Shown here piece after piece: positions 16,321-24,293 of a DNA stretch of 25,909 bases; position 1 is the first letter of the stretch, and each line of letters begins with the position of its first letter. The position numbers and the translations under genes are program-made. The notes under the pieces were generated by a model. The model was not told where the DNA came from and did not search any database. It saw only the letters and a program-made list of their open reading frames with translations. Source of the DNA: Candidatus Heimdallarchaeota archaeon (GTDB taxonomy: Archaea > Asgardarchaeota > Heimdallarchaeia > Heimdallarchaeales > Kariarchaeaceae); the NCBI GenBank assembly GCA_029882335.1, contig JAOUKW010000012.1, positions 1 through 25,909 on the forward strand, given 5' to 3'.

Positions 16321-17025
16321 GTGAAGATAGCCCTAGCAATTTTAACTTGGGATGAGTTAGAAGGGATTAGTAATCTCTACAATAGAATAAACTTTGATCT
16401 TTTTGACCAAGTATTTGCAATAGACCCAGGTTCGACAGATGGTACTTTGGAATTTTTCAAAAGTAAAAATATACCTGTCCTTATTCAACAAAAAACTGGA
16501 AGGGGAAATGCCTTCCGAGAAGGTTTAAACCATACAGATTGTGATTCAATCGTATTTTTCTCAGGGGATGGAAATGAAGACCCTGATGATTTACCAAATA
16601 TGATTAAATATTTAAAAGAGGGATATGACTTGGTCATTGGTGGGAGATTTATTAGAAAAGGATGTAAAAGTGATAATTCTGATGATAAATTTCGAGTTAG
16701 ATGGTTTGGCAATGTAATATTTAGTCTTGTGTGTCGCATCATATGGAGAACTGGAGTGTTTGATTCAATTAATGGTTATAGAGCGTTTAAAACAGATTCA
16801 ATGAAAAAATTAAAGTTGGATGCAAATAAGCATGAAATAGAGTTACAATCTACCATAAGAGCATCAAAACTTAAAATGAAGATTAAAGAATTCCCAACAA
16901 AAGAATTACTTAGAATTGGAAATCCTAGAAAATCAACAGCAGGAACAATGGTTTTAGGAAAAACATTATCAAAAACATTATTTAAGGAATTAATAATAAG
17001 GAAAAAATTTGTTGAGGAAAATTAA
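16321..17025 (+). CDS. GT2 glycosyltransferase, polyprenyl-phosphate sugar synthase-like (DPM1/ArnC-like)
   Basis: 234 residues, GTG start. GT-A fold: LTWDELEGI, FAIDPGSTDGT (nucleotide-sugar side), TGRGNAFREGL, then the metal-binding acidic motif in FFSGDGNEDPDDL (D83, D87), VIGGRFI, and GYRAFK, all in the order of dolichol-phosphate-mannose synthases. The usual two C-terminal membrane helices are missing, so it is of the soluble or peripheral type. Likely reaction: sugar transfer from a nucleotide sugar to a polyprenyl phosphate on the cytoplasmic side of the membrane. The next two genes follow without gaps and encode a predicted small flippase, as in the bacterial ArnC-ArnE-ArnF arrangement. 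The sugar is unknown. Confidence 0.83.
   Translation: MKIALAILTWDELEGISNLYNRINFDLFDQVFAIDPGSTDGTLEFFKSKNIPVLIQQKTGRGNAFREGLNHTDCDSIVFFSGDGNEDPDDLPNMIKYLKEGYDLVIGGRFIRKGCKSDNSDDKFRVRWFGNVIFSLVCRIIWRTGVFDSINGYRAFKTDSMKKLKLDANKHEIELQSTIRASKLKMKIKEFPTKELLRIGNPRKSTAGTMVLGKTLSKTLFKELIIRKKFVEEN
17014..17018 (+). promoter_or_regulatory. Shine-Dalgarno for the TTG start at 17026
   Basis: GAGGA within the last codons of the GT2 gene, 7 nt before the TTG that directly follows its stop codon. It supports this non-ATG start and translational coupling. Confidence 0.5.
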
Positions 17026-17418
17026 TTGGCTCTTTATCATTTTTTTATCATAATTATTGCCTCAATTATTCATGTAATAGGTGAAACATTATATAAATCA
17101 GGATCAGAAGAATTTTTTCTTCAAAATAATTCTTCAGTCTCGATAAAATCAGTAAACGGCTTGATTACGAATATATTTAATTTTATTTTTAAAAAAATTA
17201 TATTTCTATCTATTATGTTTTCAATTCTTGCTAAATTATTATTCGCAATAAGCTTAATGGTAATAAATTTAAGCGTTGCAAGTCCTATTTATTTATCATT
17301 AATATCTATATTTTCATTAGTTATTGGATACATTAAGTTCAGTGAACAAATCAATTTCATGAAAATTATTGGATTATTTGCTATTGTAATTGGTACTATT
17401 TTGGTGAGTGTATATTGA
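17026..17418 (+). CDS. Small 4TM EamA/SMR-type half transporter A (ArnE/ArnF-like flippase subunit)
   Basis: 130 residues with four helices (about 3-24, 58-82, 86-108 and 111-130), the size of SMR and ArnE/F proteins. Helix 1 carries an in-membrane Glu in IHVIGETLYKSG, where SMR proteins have their functional Glu. ASPIYLSLISIFSLVIGYIKFSE and the final helix FMKIIGLFAIVIGTILVSVY are typical of EamA half units. The TTG start abuts the GT2 stop with GAGGA at good spacing. The next gene overlaps by 4 bp and encodes a similar protein, so the pair probably forms a heterodimer that flips the lipid-linked sugar made by the GT2 enzyme. The flippase role is inferred from family and context. Confidence 0.75.
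   Translation: MALYHFFIIIIASIIHVIGETLYKSGSEEFFLQNNSSVSIKSVNGLITNIFNFIFKKIIFLSIMFSILAKLLFAISLMVINLSVASPIYLSLISIFSLVIGYIKFSEQINFMKIIGLFAIVIGTILVSVY
17403..17408 (+). promoter_or_regulatory. Shine-Dalgarno for the TTG start at 17415
   Basis: GGTGAG, 6 nt before the TTG that overlaps the previous stop in TTGA. It supports a coupled non-ATG start. Confidence 0.5.
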
Positions 17419-17783
17419 GGTTATCAGATTTTCTATTAATTGTACTTGCAGCTATATTATACACTTTTGGAGATTATTTGTTAAAAGTATCAAATTGGAT
17501 TAGTGGCTTTGGTTTAATTTATCAACATGATTTATCAGGTCTTTTATTAATTTCATTGCTACCTATTGCATTAGGATTAGCTTTCCTTAGCAAATTAATA
17601 CAAGCAAAAATTATGGCAAATAATCCTCTTGGATCAGTTCAAAGCCTAAATATCGGTTTAGTTATAATATTTAGCATAATTATTGGTAAATTTTTATTGG
17701 ATGAAGTAATATCAAAAATTCAATTAGCAGGTCTAATATTAATCCTTATTGGAATATTTCTAATTTCAAAATCAGAGAAGTGA
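17415..17783 (+). CDS. Small 4TM EamA/SMR-type half transporter B (ArnE/ArnF-like flippase subunit)
   Basis: 122 residues with four helices: DFLLIVLAAILYTFGDYLLK, LLISLLPIALGLAFLSKLIQA, SVQSLNIGLVIIFSIIIGKFLLDE and IQLAGLILILIGIFLISK. Helix 1 has an in-membrane Asp (FGDYLLK) in the place where subunit A has Glu. The pattern after helix 2 (NNPLGSVQSLNIGLVII) is EamA-like. The TTG start overlaps the stop of subunit A by 4 bp. As with ArnE/ArnF, two such half-size proteins are expected to pair. The gene ends 43 bp before the end of the convergent GT-C glycosyltransferase gene, its probable downstream partner. Confidence 0.75.
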   Translation: MRLSDFLLIVLAAILYTFGDYLLKVSNWISGFGLIYQHDLSGLLLISLLPIALGLAFLSKLIQAKIMANNPLGSVQSLNIGLVIIFSIIIGKFLLDEVISKIQLAGLILILIGIFLISKSEK

Positions 17784-17826
17784 AATACAAATATAGAAAT
17801 TTGCACAAATTAAATTAATTATTGAT

Positions 17827-19908
17827 TTAATTAACAGCAGAATTTAACTTCCAAATGAAAAATGAATTTTCCTTTAAAGTGTACTCAACCAATAGAGTGA
17901 ATGATGTTTGATTTGTAAATAGTTGTTCTCCCATACCTTCCCAAAATATATATTCCCTATTGACAAAAGGACTACTTGGTTGAGGGACCATTAAAATTGT
18001 AATTGAGTTATTTATGAAGAAATCTACCAATGTTTCTATATTTTGATCACTTTTTTCAGCCCATAATAAATTGATAAAATTTTGGGATAGTTGATATTCG
18101 ATTGAATAAAATTTCATTGGATCTCCTCCTCTCCAAGGTTTAAATACATTTTCTCCTATTTGATTAGTGGAAAAGTATTCAGATACCTCTTTATATGGAT
18201 ATAATAATAAATCAATATCAGTGTCTGTCTCAACATCTTTAATATGATAAATATCAATCATTGCAACAGGTGTAATGATTAGTATTAAGAGTAGAGTTTG
18301 AATTAAATGTTTCTTTTTATGAGTAGCAACATATAATATTTTCTTAGATAATTCTATAGTAACTATAAAAATTGCAGAAATTCCAAAAATATAAATTAGA
18401 ACAAATATTGGGGCCATAAAGCGAGCAACTCGTACATACCAATCTCCATCTATTGACATAAAAATATACCAAAAGATTGACGAAAATAAAATGAAAGCCA
18501 TTTTAACTCTATTAATTTTATTTATATTTATTGTAATTGAAAATACTATAAAAATAAAAAATATAATTGAACCTCCAATATCCATAAGTATAAAAAAATA
18601 ATCGTATAAAGTAAAAGGATCGTTTGGATTTAAGCTAAGTCGTGAAATATCGAAGTTTCTTCCGTATTCATCCCAAATTGTAGTTTTTAAAACCAATATC
18701 CAAAAGAAACTGAATAAAATTGGAATAAACAAATAGTAGATAAAAAGGATATTATTCAACCGAATATGCACTGATTTTTTATTTAATATCAGCTTTATTG
18801 TACTTAAAATATTTTTATGATTTAATAATATCAGAAAAATTGAAGATGGAATAATCAGAAATAATAATGTCCTTCGATATAATATACCTAGAGAAAGAGC
18901 TAATGAATAATGAAACAAATAATTTTCATTCCTTGATTTGATATATTTCAATACATATCTAATTGCATATATAAAGAAAAAGATTTCTCCTGTGACTTCA
19001 TAAAATTGACCACCATAATCTCTCATAACCGGATTTACCAGAATATAACTTGCTAATACTAAGAAAAGCAGTAAGCGTTGTGTAAACTCAATTTTTAAAT
19101 TAAAATAATCTTCTATAATATCAATAACAAGTAAATATGACATGTTAAGAGTTAGAGCTAAAAACGAAATGGTTACTATTTTTAATAACCAAATGTGCAT
19201 ACCAAAAAACGATAATAGTATTAATGCGAATATCGTTTTAATTGGTCCAAAACGAATATAAACGATATGCAATCGATAACTAGTTGGGAAGACAACATCT
19301 ATAAAAAGGAAAAATATCCCATTAAGAGAGATAAACAAAATAAATAGTAGTTTAAAAAATTTTGTTAGTGAATAATTCTGAAAAAATGATATTTTTATAA
19401 TTAATTTATTAATAATAATAATTATTACTATTATTAGGACGATAAATACAGGTCGAAAAATGGTTGTACTATTTGAAGATGGATTAAAACCAAAAATTAT
19501 AGGGAAATAAAGATAAAAATAAAAAACCTGCCTCACCTGAGAGGACTCATCACCTCCTGCCATAATTGGGTAAATTAAATATTTACCAAAAAAGGCGAGT
19601 GTAAACAGAAAAGATAGGAAAATGAAAACATAATTTGAATTTCTCTTATTATAGTTTAATAATATTTCTTTTGAATTTTTCTCTTCCAGCTTTAGTAGTG
19701 GTTCTTTTGAATTTAAGTACACACCAATTTTTAATAATAAAATAAAAGTGAAGATATATAATAGTAGTGAAAAAATGACCAAATACCGATTTACACTTAC
19801 TACCCATAAAGGTATTAGGATGAAGTTGATAAATAGTAAAAACGCAGGATAGGTAAATTTTAGATTTCTAATCTCGAGTATATCAGAATATTTTCTCACA
19901 TTAACCAT
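17827..19908 (-). CDS. GT-C membrane glycosyltransferase (PMT/ArnT/GT39-like)
   Basis: 693 residues with about a dozen membrane helices in the first 550, then an outer C-terminal domain of roughly 140 residues. After the third hydrophobic segment comes PIMAGGDESSQVRQVFYFY: Asp120-Glu121 in the first large outer loop is the place of the catalytic acidic residue of GT-C enzymes. A long run of helices with YRRTLLFLI and TYRLHIVYIRFGP-type charged turns follows. Such enzymes take a sugar from a polyprenyl phosphate donor and attach it to protein, lipid or glycan outside the cell. Convergent neighbours supply donor synthesis and flipping. A TATA-like box at 19933-19943 is about 30 nt before the ATG. 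Acceptor and sugar are unknown; oligosaccharyltransferase is unlikely because no WWDYG motif is visible. Confidence 0.72.
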   Translation of the reverse strand: MVNVRKYSDILEIRNLKFTYPAFLLFINFILIPLWVVSVNRYLVIFSLLLYIFTFILLLKIGVYLNSKEPLLKLEEKNSKEILLNYNKRNSNYVFIFLSFLFTLAFFGKYLIYPIMAGGDESSQVRQVFYFYLYFPIIFGFNPSSNSTTIFRPVFIVLIIVIIIIINKLIIKISFFQNYSLTKFFKLLFILFISLNGIFFLFIDVVFPTSYRLHIVYIRFGPIKTIFALILLSFFGMHIWLLKIVTISFLALTLNMSYLLVIDIIEDYFNLKIEFTQRLLLFLVLASYILVNPVMRDYGGQFYEVTGEIFFFIYAIRYVLKYIKSRNENYLFHYSLALSLGILYRRTLLFLIIPSSIFLILLNHKNILSTIKLILNKKSVHIRLNNILFIYYLFIPILFSFFWILVLKTTIWDEYGRNFDISRLSLNPNDPFTLYDYFFILMDIGGSIIFFIFIVFSITININKINRVKMAFILFSSIFWYIFMSIDGDWYVRVARFMAPIFVLIYIFGISAIFIVTIELSKKILYVATHKKKHLIQTLLLILIITPVAMIDIYHIKDVETDTDIDLLLYPYKEVSEYFSTNQIGENVFKPWRGGDPMKFYSIEYQLSQNFINLLWAEKSDQNIETLVDFFINNSITILMVPQPSSPFVNREYIFWEGMGEQLFTNQTSFTLLVEYTLKENSFFIWKLNSAVN

Positions 19909-19932
19909 CTTATTTATAAAAAATAATTAACA

Positions 19933-19943
19933 TTATAATATAT
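19933..19943 (-). promoter_or_regulatory. Candidate TATA box for the GT-C glycosyltransferase
   Basis: The minus strand reads ATATATTATAA, centred about 30 nt before the ATG at 19908. The gene is therefore probably transcribed separately from the ATPase gene 105 bp upstream. Confidence 0.38.
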
Positions 19944-20013
19944 TGCATTGCAACTTATTGATTAATCTATAATCAACTTACAAATTTAATATTAATTCCT
20001 ACTTTTTACTATT

Positions 20014-21462
20014 TCATTTGATTTTTTGATAAGTTACAATTTGGATATATTTTGCGGTTGGTTCCTTACTAGTAATGAGATAACCTTCTCCTGGTTTTTT
20101 TATAGAAGAAAGTTTATCCATATCAATTTTTAACTCTTTAGCACATTTCTTAGTTTCTTCCAGATCCATGGTTCTTAGTATAATTTTAGTTGCAGAATTT
20201 GATCTAATATCCTTTCCAAAATGACCAAAGACTTGACTTGCCAAAATTAATCCTAAACCAAATTTCCGTGCTTCAGTAGCAAATCGATTTAATATGTGGT
20301 ATGGATCATTTACTTTTCCTCTATATCCAGTCAAAATTTTTACTTCATCAATTAAAATGAATAATCTAAATTTATCACTAGCATCAGGGAGTATGTGACC
20401 CATTGATTTGATGTATGCGAATATTTGACGCATTAATGTATCTGCTGCTAAAAATTGCATTTCAACTGTGTTTAGTGGTTTTAACATGATTCTCATTGGT
20501 TTTTCTAACATATCTTTAATTGGTATTTTTTCTTCACCAAGAAACGCTGGATGTTCCAAAATAGGGCTCAATCTTGTTTCTACTGCCATTTTAGTACTAT
20601 TATTAATTGATTCTAAGACACGAATATAATCTATTTTTTTTGAATTTATGATCTTCTCATCAGGATATTTCATTAAATTTAGAAGATATTCAAAATCTGG
20701 TGGTTGATTTTCCCAAGTTGTTGGATCATTTTGATAAATACCAAATTCTTCATAACTAAATTTCAATAGACTTCTTAACCATGAATTTTGACTTGGAGAA
20801 AATTTATCCTTCATTGCATAGCTAAGTTGTGTCATTAAATTATTAATGTGAGGTATTGGACCACCATTTAAGGGAGATTTGGAAAACAACTCCATTGGAT
20901 TTATTCCATATTTTCCCTGATAATCTAGAGAAATTTTTGGTATGTCTAATTCGATATCCCCGTGTAAATCGAAAATAATACATGGTAATTTTCGATCTAT
21001 AAGTAGATTTGCGAGACTTTTTAATGTTTCAGTTTTTCCCGAGCCAGACCCTCCAGTAACTGTAACTATTCCATTCATTAGTAAATTGGGTTGCCAATAT
21101 ACTGTTTTATTGGTTTCATATGAGATACCAAGAGGAATTTTCATGGTTTTTGGTTCTTTTTTATTTAAATTTTTATCAGTATTAACTTTAGGTGGAATAA
21201 AGGTACTAGATTGAACGTGTTTAATTTCCTCAAAATCTTTGTTATGAGCATTCTTAGCTAAATCAAGGAATTTTGTAGCGATTTCTTTTAATTTTATATT
21301 ATGAGGTCCATCGCCCATCTTACTCAAATAATGAGCTTTATTTGCTGCATCTAAAAAATAATGTCGAGCTGAATTATAATCCTTTACATCCATATAATGA
21401 TAACCTTTATCAGATAGATATTCAATTTCATCTACTAAATTCATCGACAATATTGATTTCAC
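20014..21462 (-). CDS. HerA/VirB4-like ATPase with N-terminal MIT-like helical domain
   Basis: 482 residues. C-terminal ATPase of the HerA-FtsK/VirB4 class: Walker A TGGSGSGKTET (136-146), IIFDLHGDIELDIP (motif typical of HerA/DUF87), Walker B LFILIDEVK (367-375) and LILASQ (Gln410, sensor). The N-terminal 75 residues form three predicted helices with the pattern DKGYHYMDVKDYNSARHYF, AANKAHYLSK, then KLKEIATKFLDLAKNAHN. This closely follows MIT domains (AxxxDxxxxYxxAxxxYxxAxxxL...KxKLxExxxRAExLK) that bind ESCRT-III tails; a TPR-like reading is the alternative. GTG at 21462 or ATG at 21444 (Met7) may be the start. The upstream neighbour encodes a winged-helix regulator 67 bp away on the same strand. 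No NurA nuclease is next to it, unlike classical HerA. Confidence 0.75.
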   Translation of the reverse strand: MKSILSMNLVDEIEYLSDKGYHYMDVKDYNSARHYFLDAANKAHYLSKMGDGPHNIKLKEIATKFLDLAKNAHNKDFEEIKHVQSSTFIPPKVNTDKNLNKKEPKTMKIPLGISYETNKTVYWQPNLLMNGIVTVTGGSGSGKTETLKSLANLLIDRKLPCIIFDLHGDIELDIPKISLDYQGKYGINPMELFSKSPLNGGPIPHINNLMTQLSYAMKDKFSPSQNSWLRSLLKFSYEEFGIYQNDPTTWENQPPDFEYLLNLMKYPDEKIINSKKIDYIRVLESINNSTKMAVETRLSPILEHPAFLGEEKIPIKDMLEKPMRIMLKPLNTVEMQFLAADTLMRQIFAYIKSMGHILPDASDKFRLFILIDEVKILTGYRGKVNDPYHILNRFATEARKFGLGLILASQVFGHFGKDIRSNSATKIILRTMDLEETKKCAKELKIDMDKLSSIKKPGEGYLITSKEPTAKYIQIVTYQKIK

Positions 21463-21484
21463 TTCATTATTATAATTGTATGGT

Positions 21485-21498
21485 AATATCTAGATATT
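21485..21498. promoter_or_regulatory. Perfect 14-bp palindrome before the ATPase gene
   Basis: AATATCTAGATATT, followed at once by a second partial copy ATCTAG (21499-21504). It lies in the 67-bp gap between the regulator and the ATPase gene, next to a TATA-like stretch at about 21509-21516, where it could serve as an operator. A/T-rich palindromes can occur by chance; the doubled CTAG core is less expected. Confidence 0.35.
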
Positions 21499-21529
21499 AT
21501 CTAGTATGATATAAATATGATATTTGAAT

Positions 21530-22186
21530 TTAAACCGCATCTAATAATTGCGAAAGAGGAGCACTGAAAATATGTAAATAATGTACGTTATTTGGGTCAT
21601 TATCACCATCAGAGTTTTCTTCTAGTATTTCCACATCAGACATGAATTTTTTGACTAGTTTTTTAAATTCATCTTTTTTATTTTTATCTTTAAGATTAAT
21701 AAAACTCAATGAAAGAGAAAGTGAATCATCTTGGAGATCTGGTTTTAAGTATTTTTCTTTGATTAAGTGAGATGCTAAATTCAACATAATTTGATGATAT
21801 AAGTTGATAGATTTGAAAAGTAAGAAAAATTTCTGACTTATTTCTTCTCGATCCAATCCCTCAGGTAAAAGATTGAAATCAATATTTTCTATCAAATCAA
21901 CAATTTTTTCACTAGGTTTATAGAATTTTCCAGTTCCCCTTGATGCTTCAGTATCTAGCTCAATGACATATTGCTCATCAACCTTTAATTTTAATAATTT
22001 TTGAATATGATGATGAATTGTTGATTCGGCCTTTCCTAATATTTTAGATAGTTGTTTAATAGATTTTGATCCTGCTATTTTTAAGGTCAGGATAATACTA
22101 AATGTATTTTCGTCTCCTAAGAGGTCAATAATTTGTTCAAATTGACTTTGCTTCTCATTAGACTTCACAATTATATTTTTGATCAA
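21530..22186 (-). CDS. ArsR-type winged-helix regulator, divergent from the OPT transporter
   Basis: 218 residues. The winged helix-turn-helix lies at about residues 16-95: IDLLGDENTFSIILTL, SKSIKQLSKILGKAESTIHHHIQKLLKL (recognition helix with the ArsR-like STIHHHIQKL) and a wing ending in RGTGKFYKPS. The C-terminal 120 residues are helical and unassigned. Start uncertain: TTG at 22186, or GTG at 22168, which would suit a leaderless message from the TTTAAAT at 22192-22198. There is no in-frame ATG near. A palindrome at 22195-22215 overlaps this promoter and recurs before the transporter gene, so the protein probably controls itself and the transporter. The ATPase gene downstream on the same strand may be co-transcribed. 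Confidence 0.75.
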   Translation of the reverse strand: MIKNIIVKSNEKQSQFEQIIDLLGDENTFSIILTLKIAGSKSIKQLSKILGKAESTIHHHIQKLLKLKVDEQYVIELDTEASRGTGKFYKPSEKIVDLIENIDFNLLPEGLDREEISQKFFLLFKSINLYHQIMLNLASHLIKEKYLKPDLQDDSLSLSLSFINLKDKNKKDEFKKLVKKFMSDVEILEENSDGDNDPNNVHYLHIFSAPLSQLLDAV

Positions 22187-22194
22187 TTTCTATT

Positions 22195-22215
22195 TAAATT
22201 CGATTATCGAATTTA
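22195..22215. promoter_or_regulatory. Operator candidate 1, 21-bp palindrome
   Basis: Perfect palindrome with 10-bp arms (TAAATTCGAT and ATCGAATTTA) around a central T. It overlaps the presumed promoter of the winged-helix regulator. The core is repeated at 22267-22283. Confidence 0.62.
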
Positions 22216-22246
22216 TTAGATAATGCGACATATTTTTAAAGGAGTA

Positions 22247-22253
22247 ATCGAAT
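22247..22253. promoter_or_regulatory. Operator half-site
   Basis: ATCGAAT, the right arm of the two flanking palindromes, occurs here as a single copy between them. Confidence 0.3.
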
Positions 22254-22266
22254 ATATAATAGAAGT

Positions 22267-22283
22267 AATTCGATTATCGAATT
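22267..22283. promoter_or_regulatory. Operator candidate 2, 17-bp palindrome
   Basis: AATTCGAT, central T, ATCGAATT. This is the same core as the palindrome at 22195-22215, placed 38 bp before the transporter ATG, where it could cover the promoter. Confidence 0.62.
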
Positions 22284-22320
22284 TATTAGAATATAGAAGA
22301 TAAAGTAAAGTGAGGATAAT

Positions 22321-24210
22321 ATGAAAAATACAACACTAAATATTGAAAATAATCTACCACGTGGAATTATTAATTACAAATTTGTTCTTCTCATTGGTAT
22401 TACCATGGGATTGATACTCAATTGGATTTCTACTTATATTAGAATTACAATGGGCTTTGTTGGTATAGGAATTGGATCAATGACATCTTTATTAATAGCA
22501 AAATATTTTTTTATGAAAAGAAAAATTGATTCAAGACAAAATTTAGCCATTATATCGATTATATTTGGTTCGACTAGTGCAGCAGAAGCTACAATGGGAT
22601 TATTATTCATAATTTGGTTATACACAAATGCAGAAATTTTAGGTTTAGGTAGTTTTAATCCACCTTCTTGGTTTTTACCATCTAAGGAAGTCATTGATTC
22701 TCGGACAATTTTCTCCTCTGAATGGATTTTACCACTATTATTTCATTATTTCATGATGCTTGTACCTGGAATACTTGGACTTGCCATAGGATGGGTATAC
22801 AAGGATAAATTTATCCATGATGATGAAACATATCCGTTTCCATCAATTATTCAGACAAATATATCGATTGATGTTTTAAGTACGGAAGCAAAAACAAAAG
22901 GTCCTTTATTTTTGAGGTACACTATCATTGGCTTTTTGTTTGCATTACTTACTGTTCCCCTGTTTTACCTTGATTTTTCTTCTATTTCCAAAGGAATACT
23001 TATCGGTTTATTTCTTGGTCCTATTGGAGTTGCATTATTTTCTGCAGGTGTAGTAATTGGAAAACCTAAATTGACATTTACTGTTTCTATCAGTTCTCTC
23101 ATTGCATATACTTTAATTAGTAGTGTAATTATTGGAGGTTTATCTTCTGGTACTTTTATGGATTATTTCACTTATGCTGTTCAAAAATACTACCTTTCTC
23201 CAGCTATAGGTATTGTAATAGGTGGTTTAATATTGGGTCCTATGGTATTCAGTATTGTTAAATCCTTAATTAAGAAAAAAGAAGAATCGAATGATACAAT
23301 AAATCAAACTTCAGAAGATTTGCACCTCAAAAATGCAAAATTGGATGATAATAATTCACAAGAAACTCAAGAACAAAATCTTGATGAATTAATTAAGCAA
23401 TCACCCTCATTAAAGTCTTTATTATCAAAAAATCGCAAATTAATTTTGTTATTGGGTACAATTCACCTTTTGGTATCCTACCTGATTATTTCTCTAAATA
23501 TCCTGAACTCTTCGATCATTATGATTTTCATGCTTGTATTTTGGATTTTGGTTATTGGTGGATTAGTGAATGCATATTTAATGGTTGTAGGATATGCAAA
23601 ATCAAGTTCAATTATTGTACCACCTTTTATATTTGATTTATTTCCAATATATCTTACAGGTGCTTCAGGTTATTTGTCTTATTTAGCTGTACCAACAAGT
23701 GAATCTGATGGTTCTGTTGGAATAGTTTCATCACAGAAATTAGCTAAACTAAATGAAATTCCTTCAAAAACAGCTTTCATGTCATATTTGGCAGGATATC
23801 TTACAAGTACAATAACCACACCATTATTTGCATTGCTACTTTGGTTTTCTTTTGGGATAGGTACTGATAAGCTCCCTGCACCAGCTTTCCCTGTTAATGG
23901 GGCATTAGTATCTGCCTTTGCCTCTCGTTCTGTAACATCTGTTTTATCTTTGAATTGGTTGTTTATAGGACTGATATTTGGAATGGTTTTTGCATTATTT
24001 GATGCAGATATTGTATTAGGTATTGTCTTAGGTCTATTCTTTCCCCCCCATATGGCTTTAGCCTTATCGTTAGGAGGTATAACGAGATACCTTTACGACA
24101 GGAAAGTAGGTAAAGAAATTGGAAAAGATCGAGGATCAACCATTGCTACAGCTCTTGGAGTTGGGGGTTCATTTGTTATTCCGATTTTAATAATATTAGT
24201 ATTACTCTAA
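22321..24210 (+). CDS. OPT-family oligopeptide / metal-chelate transporter
   Basis: 629 residues with about 14-16 hydrophobic helices, in the size range of prokaryotic OPT proteins (about 600-650). Family-like points are the early loop with DDETYPFPSIIQTNI, Gly-rich helix packing (FLGPIGVALFSAGVVIG), a charged central loop of about 60 residues (320-375), and the C-terminal FFPPHMALALSLGGITRYLYDRK. By family knowledge these import peptides or metal-chelate complexes using the proton gradient. The substrate cannot be set here. GTGAGG at 22310-22315 is a good ribosome site. The divergent ArsR-type gene and two operator copies imply regulated expression, perhaps by substrate or metal. Confidence 0.7.
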   Translation: MKNTTLNIENNLPRGIINYKFVLLIGITMGLILNWISTYIRITMGFVGIGIGSMTSLLIAKYFFMKRKIDSRQNLAIISIIFGSTSAAEATMGLLFIIWLYTNAEILGLGSFNPPSWFLPSKEVIDSRTIFSSEWILPLLFHYFMMLVPGILGLAIGWVYKDKFIHDDETYPFPSIIQTNISIDVLSTEAKTKGPLFLRYTIIGFLFALLTVPLFYLDFSSISKGILIGLFLGPIGVALFSAGVVIGKPKLTFTVSISSLIAYTLISSVIIGGLSSGTFMDYFTYAVQKYYLSPAIGIVIGGLILGPMVFSIVKSLIKKKEESNDTINQTSEDLHLKNAKLDDNNSQETQEQNLDELIKQSPSLKSLLSKNRKLILLLGTIHLLVSYLIISLNILNSSIIMIFMLVFWILVIGGLVNAYLMVVGYAKSSSIIVPPFIFDLFPIYLTGASGYLSYLAVPTSESDGSVGIVSSQKLAKLNEIPSKTAFMSYLAGYLTSTITTPLFALLLWFSFGIGTDKLPAPAFPVNGALVSAFASRSVTSVLSLNWLFIGLIFGMVFALFDADIVLGIVLGLFFPPHMALALSLGGITRYLYDRKVGKEIGKDRGSTIATALGVGGSFVIPILIILVLL

Positions 24211-24259
24211 AAACATCAAATTTTGAAGTATTAACAGGCGTTGGATTTCAACGAACCGA

Positions 24260-24275
24260 TATATTTTATATATAT
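24260..24275 (+). promoter_or_regulatory. Candidate TATA box for the right-edge operon
   Basis: A 16-base stretch of only A and T with a TATATATAT core, centred about 26 nt before the ATG at 24294. The three genes downstream probably form one transcript that starts here. Confidence 0.45.
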
Positions 24276-24293
24276 GGTTATTGAAATAATATT

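Larger units (their letters stand above)
22197..22290. repeat. Pair of 24-bp direct repeats in a divergent promoter region
   Basis: Bases 22197-22220 and 22267-22290 are identical, 70 bp apart. Each copy contains the ATTCGAT-T-ATCGAAT palindrome plus a shared TTATTAGA flank. Identity beyond the palindrome suggests a duplicated control element. Confidence 0.7.
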
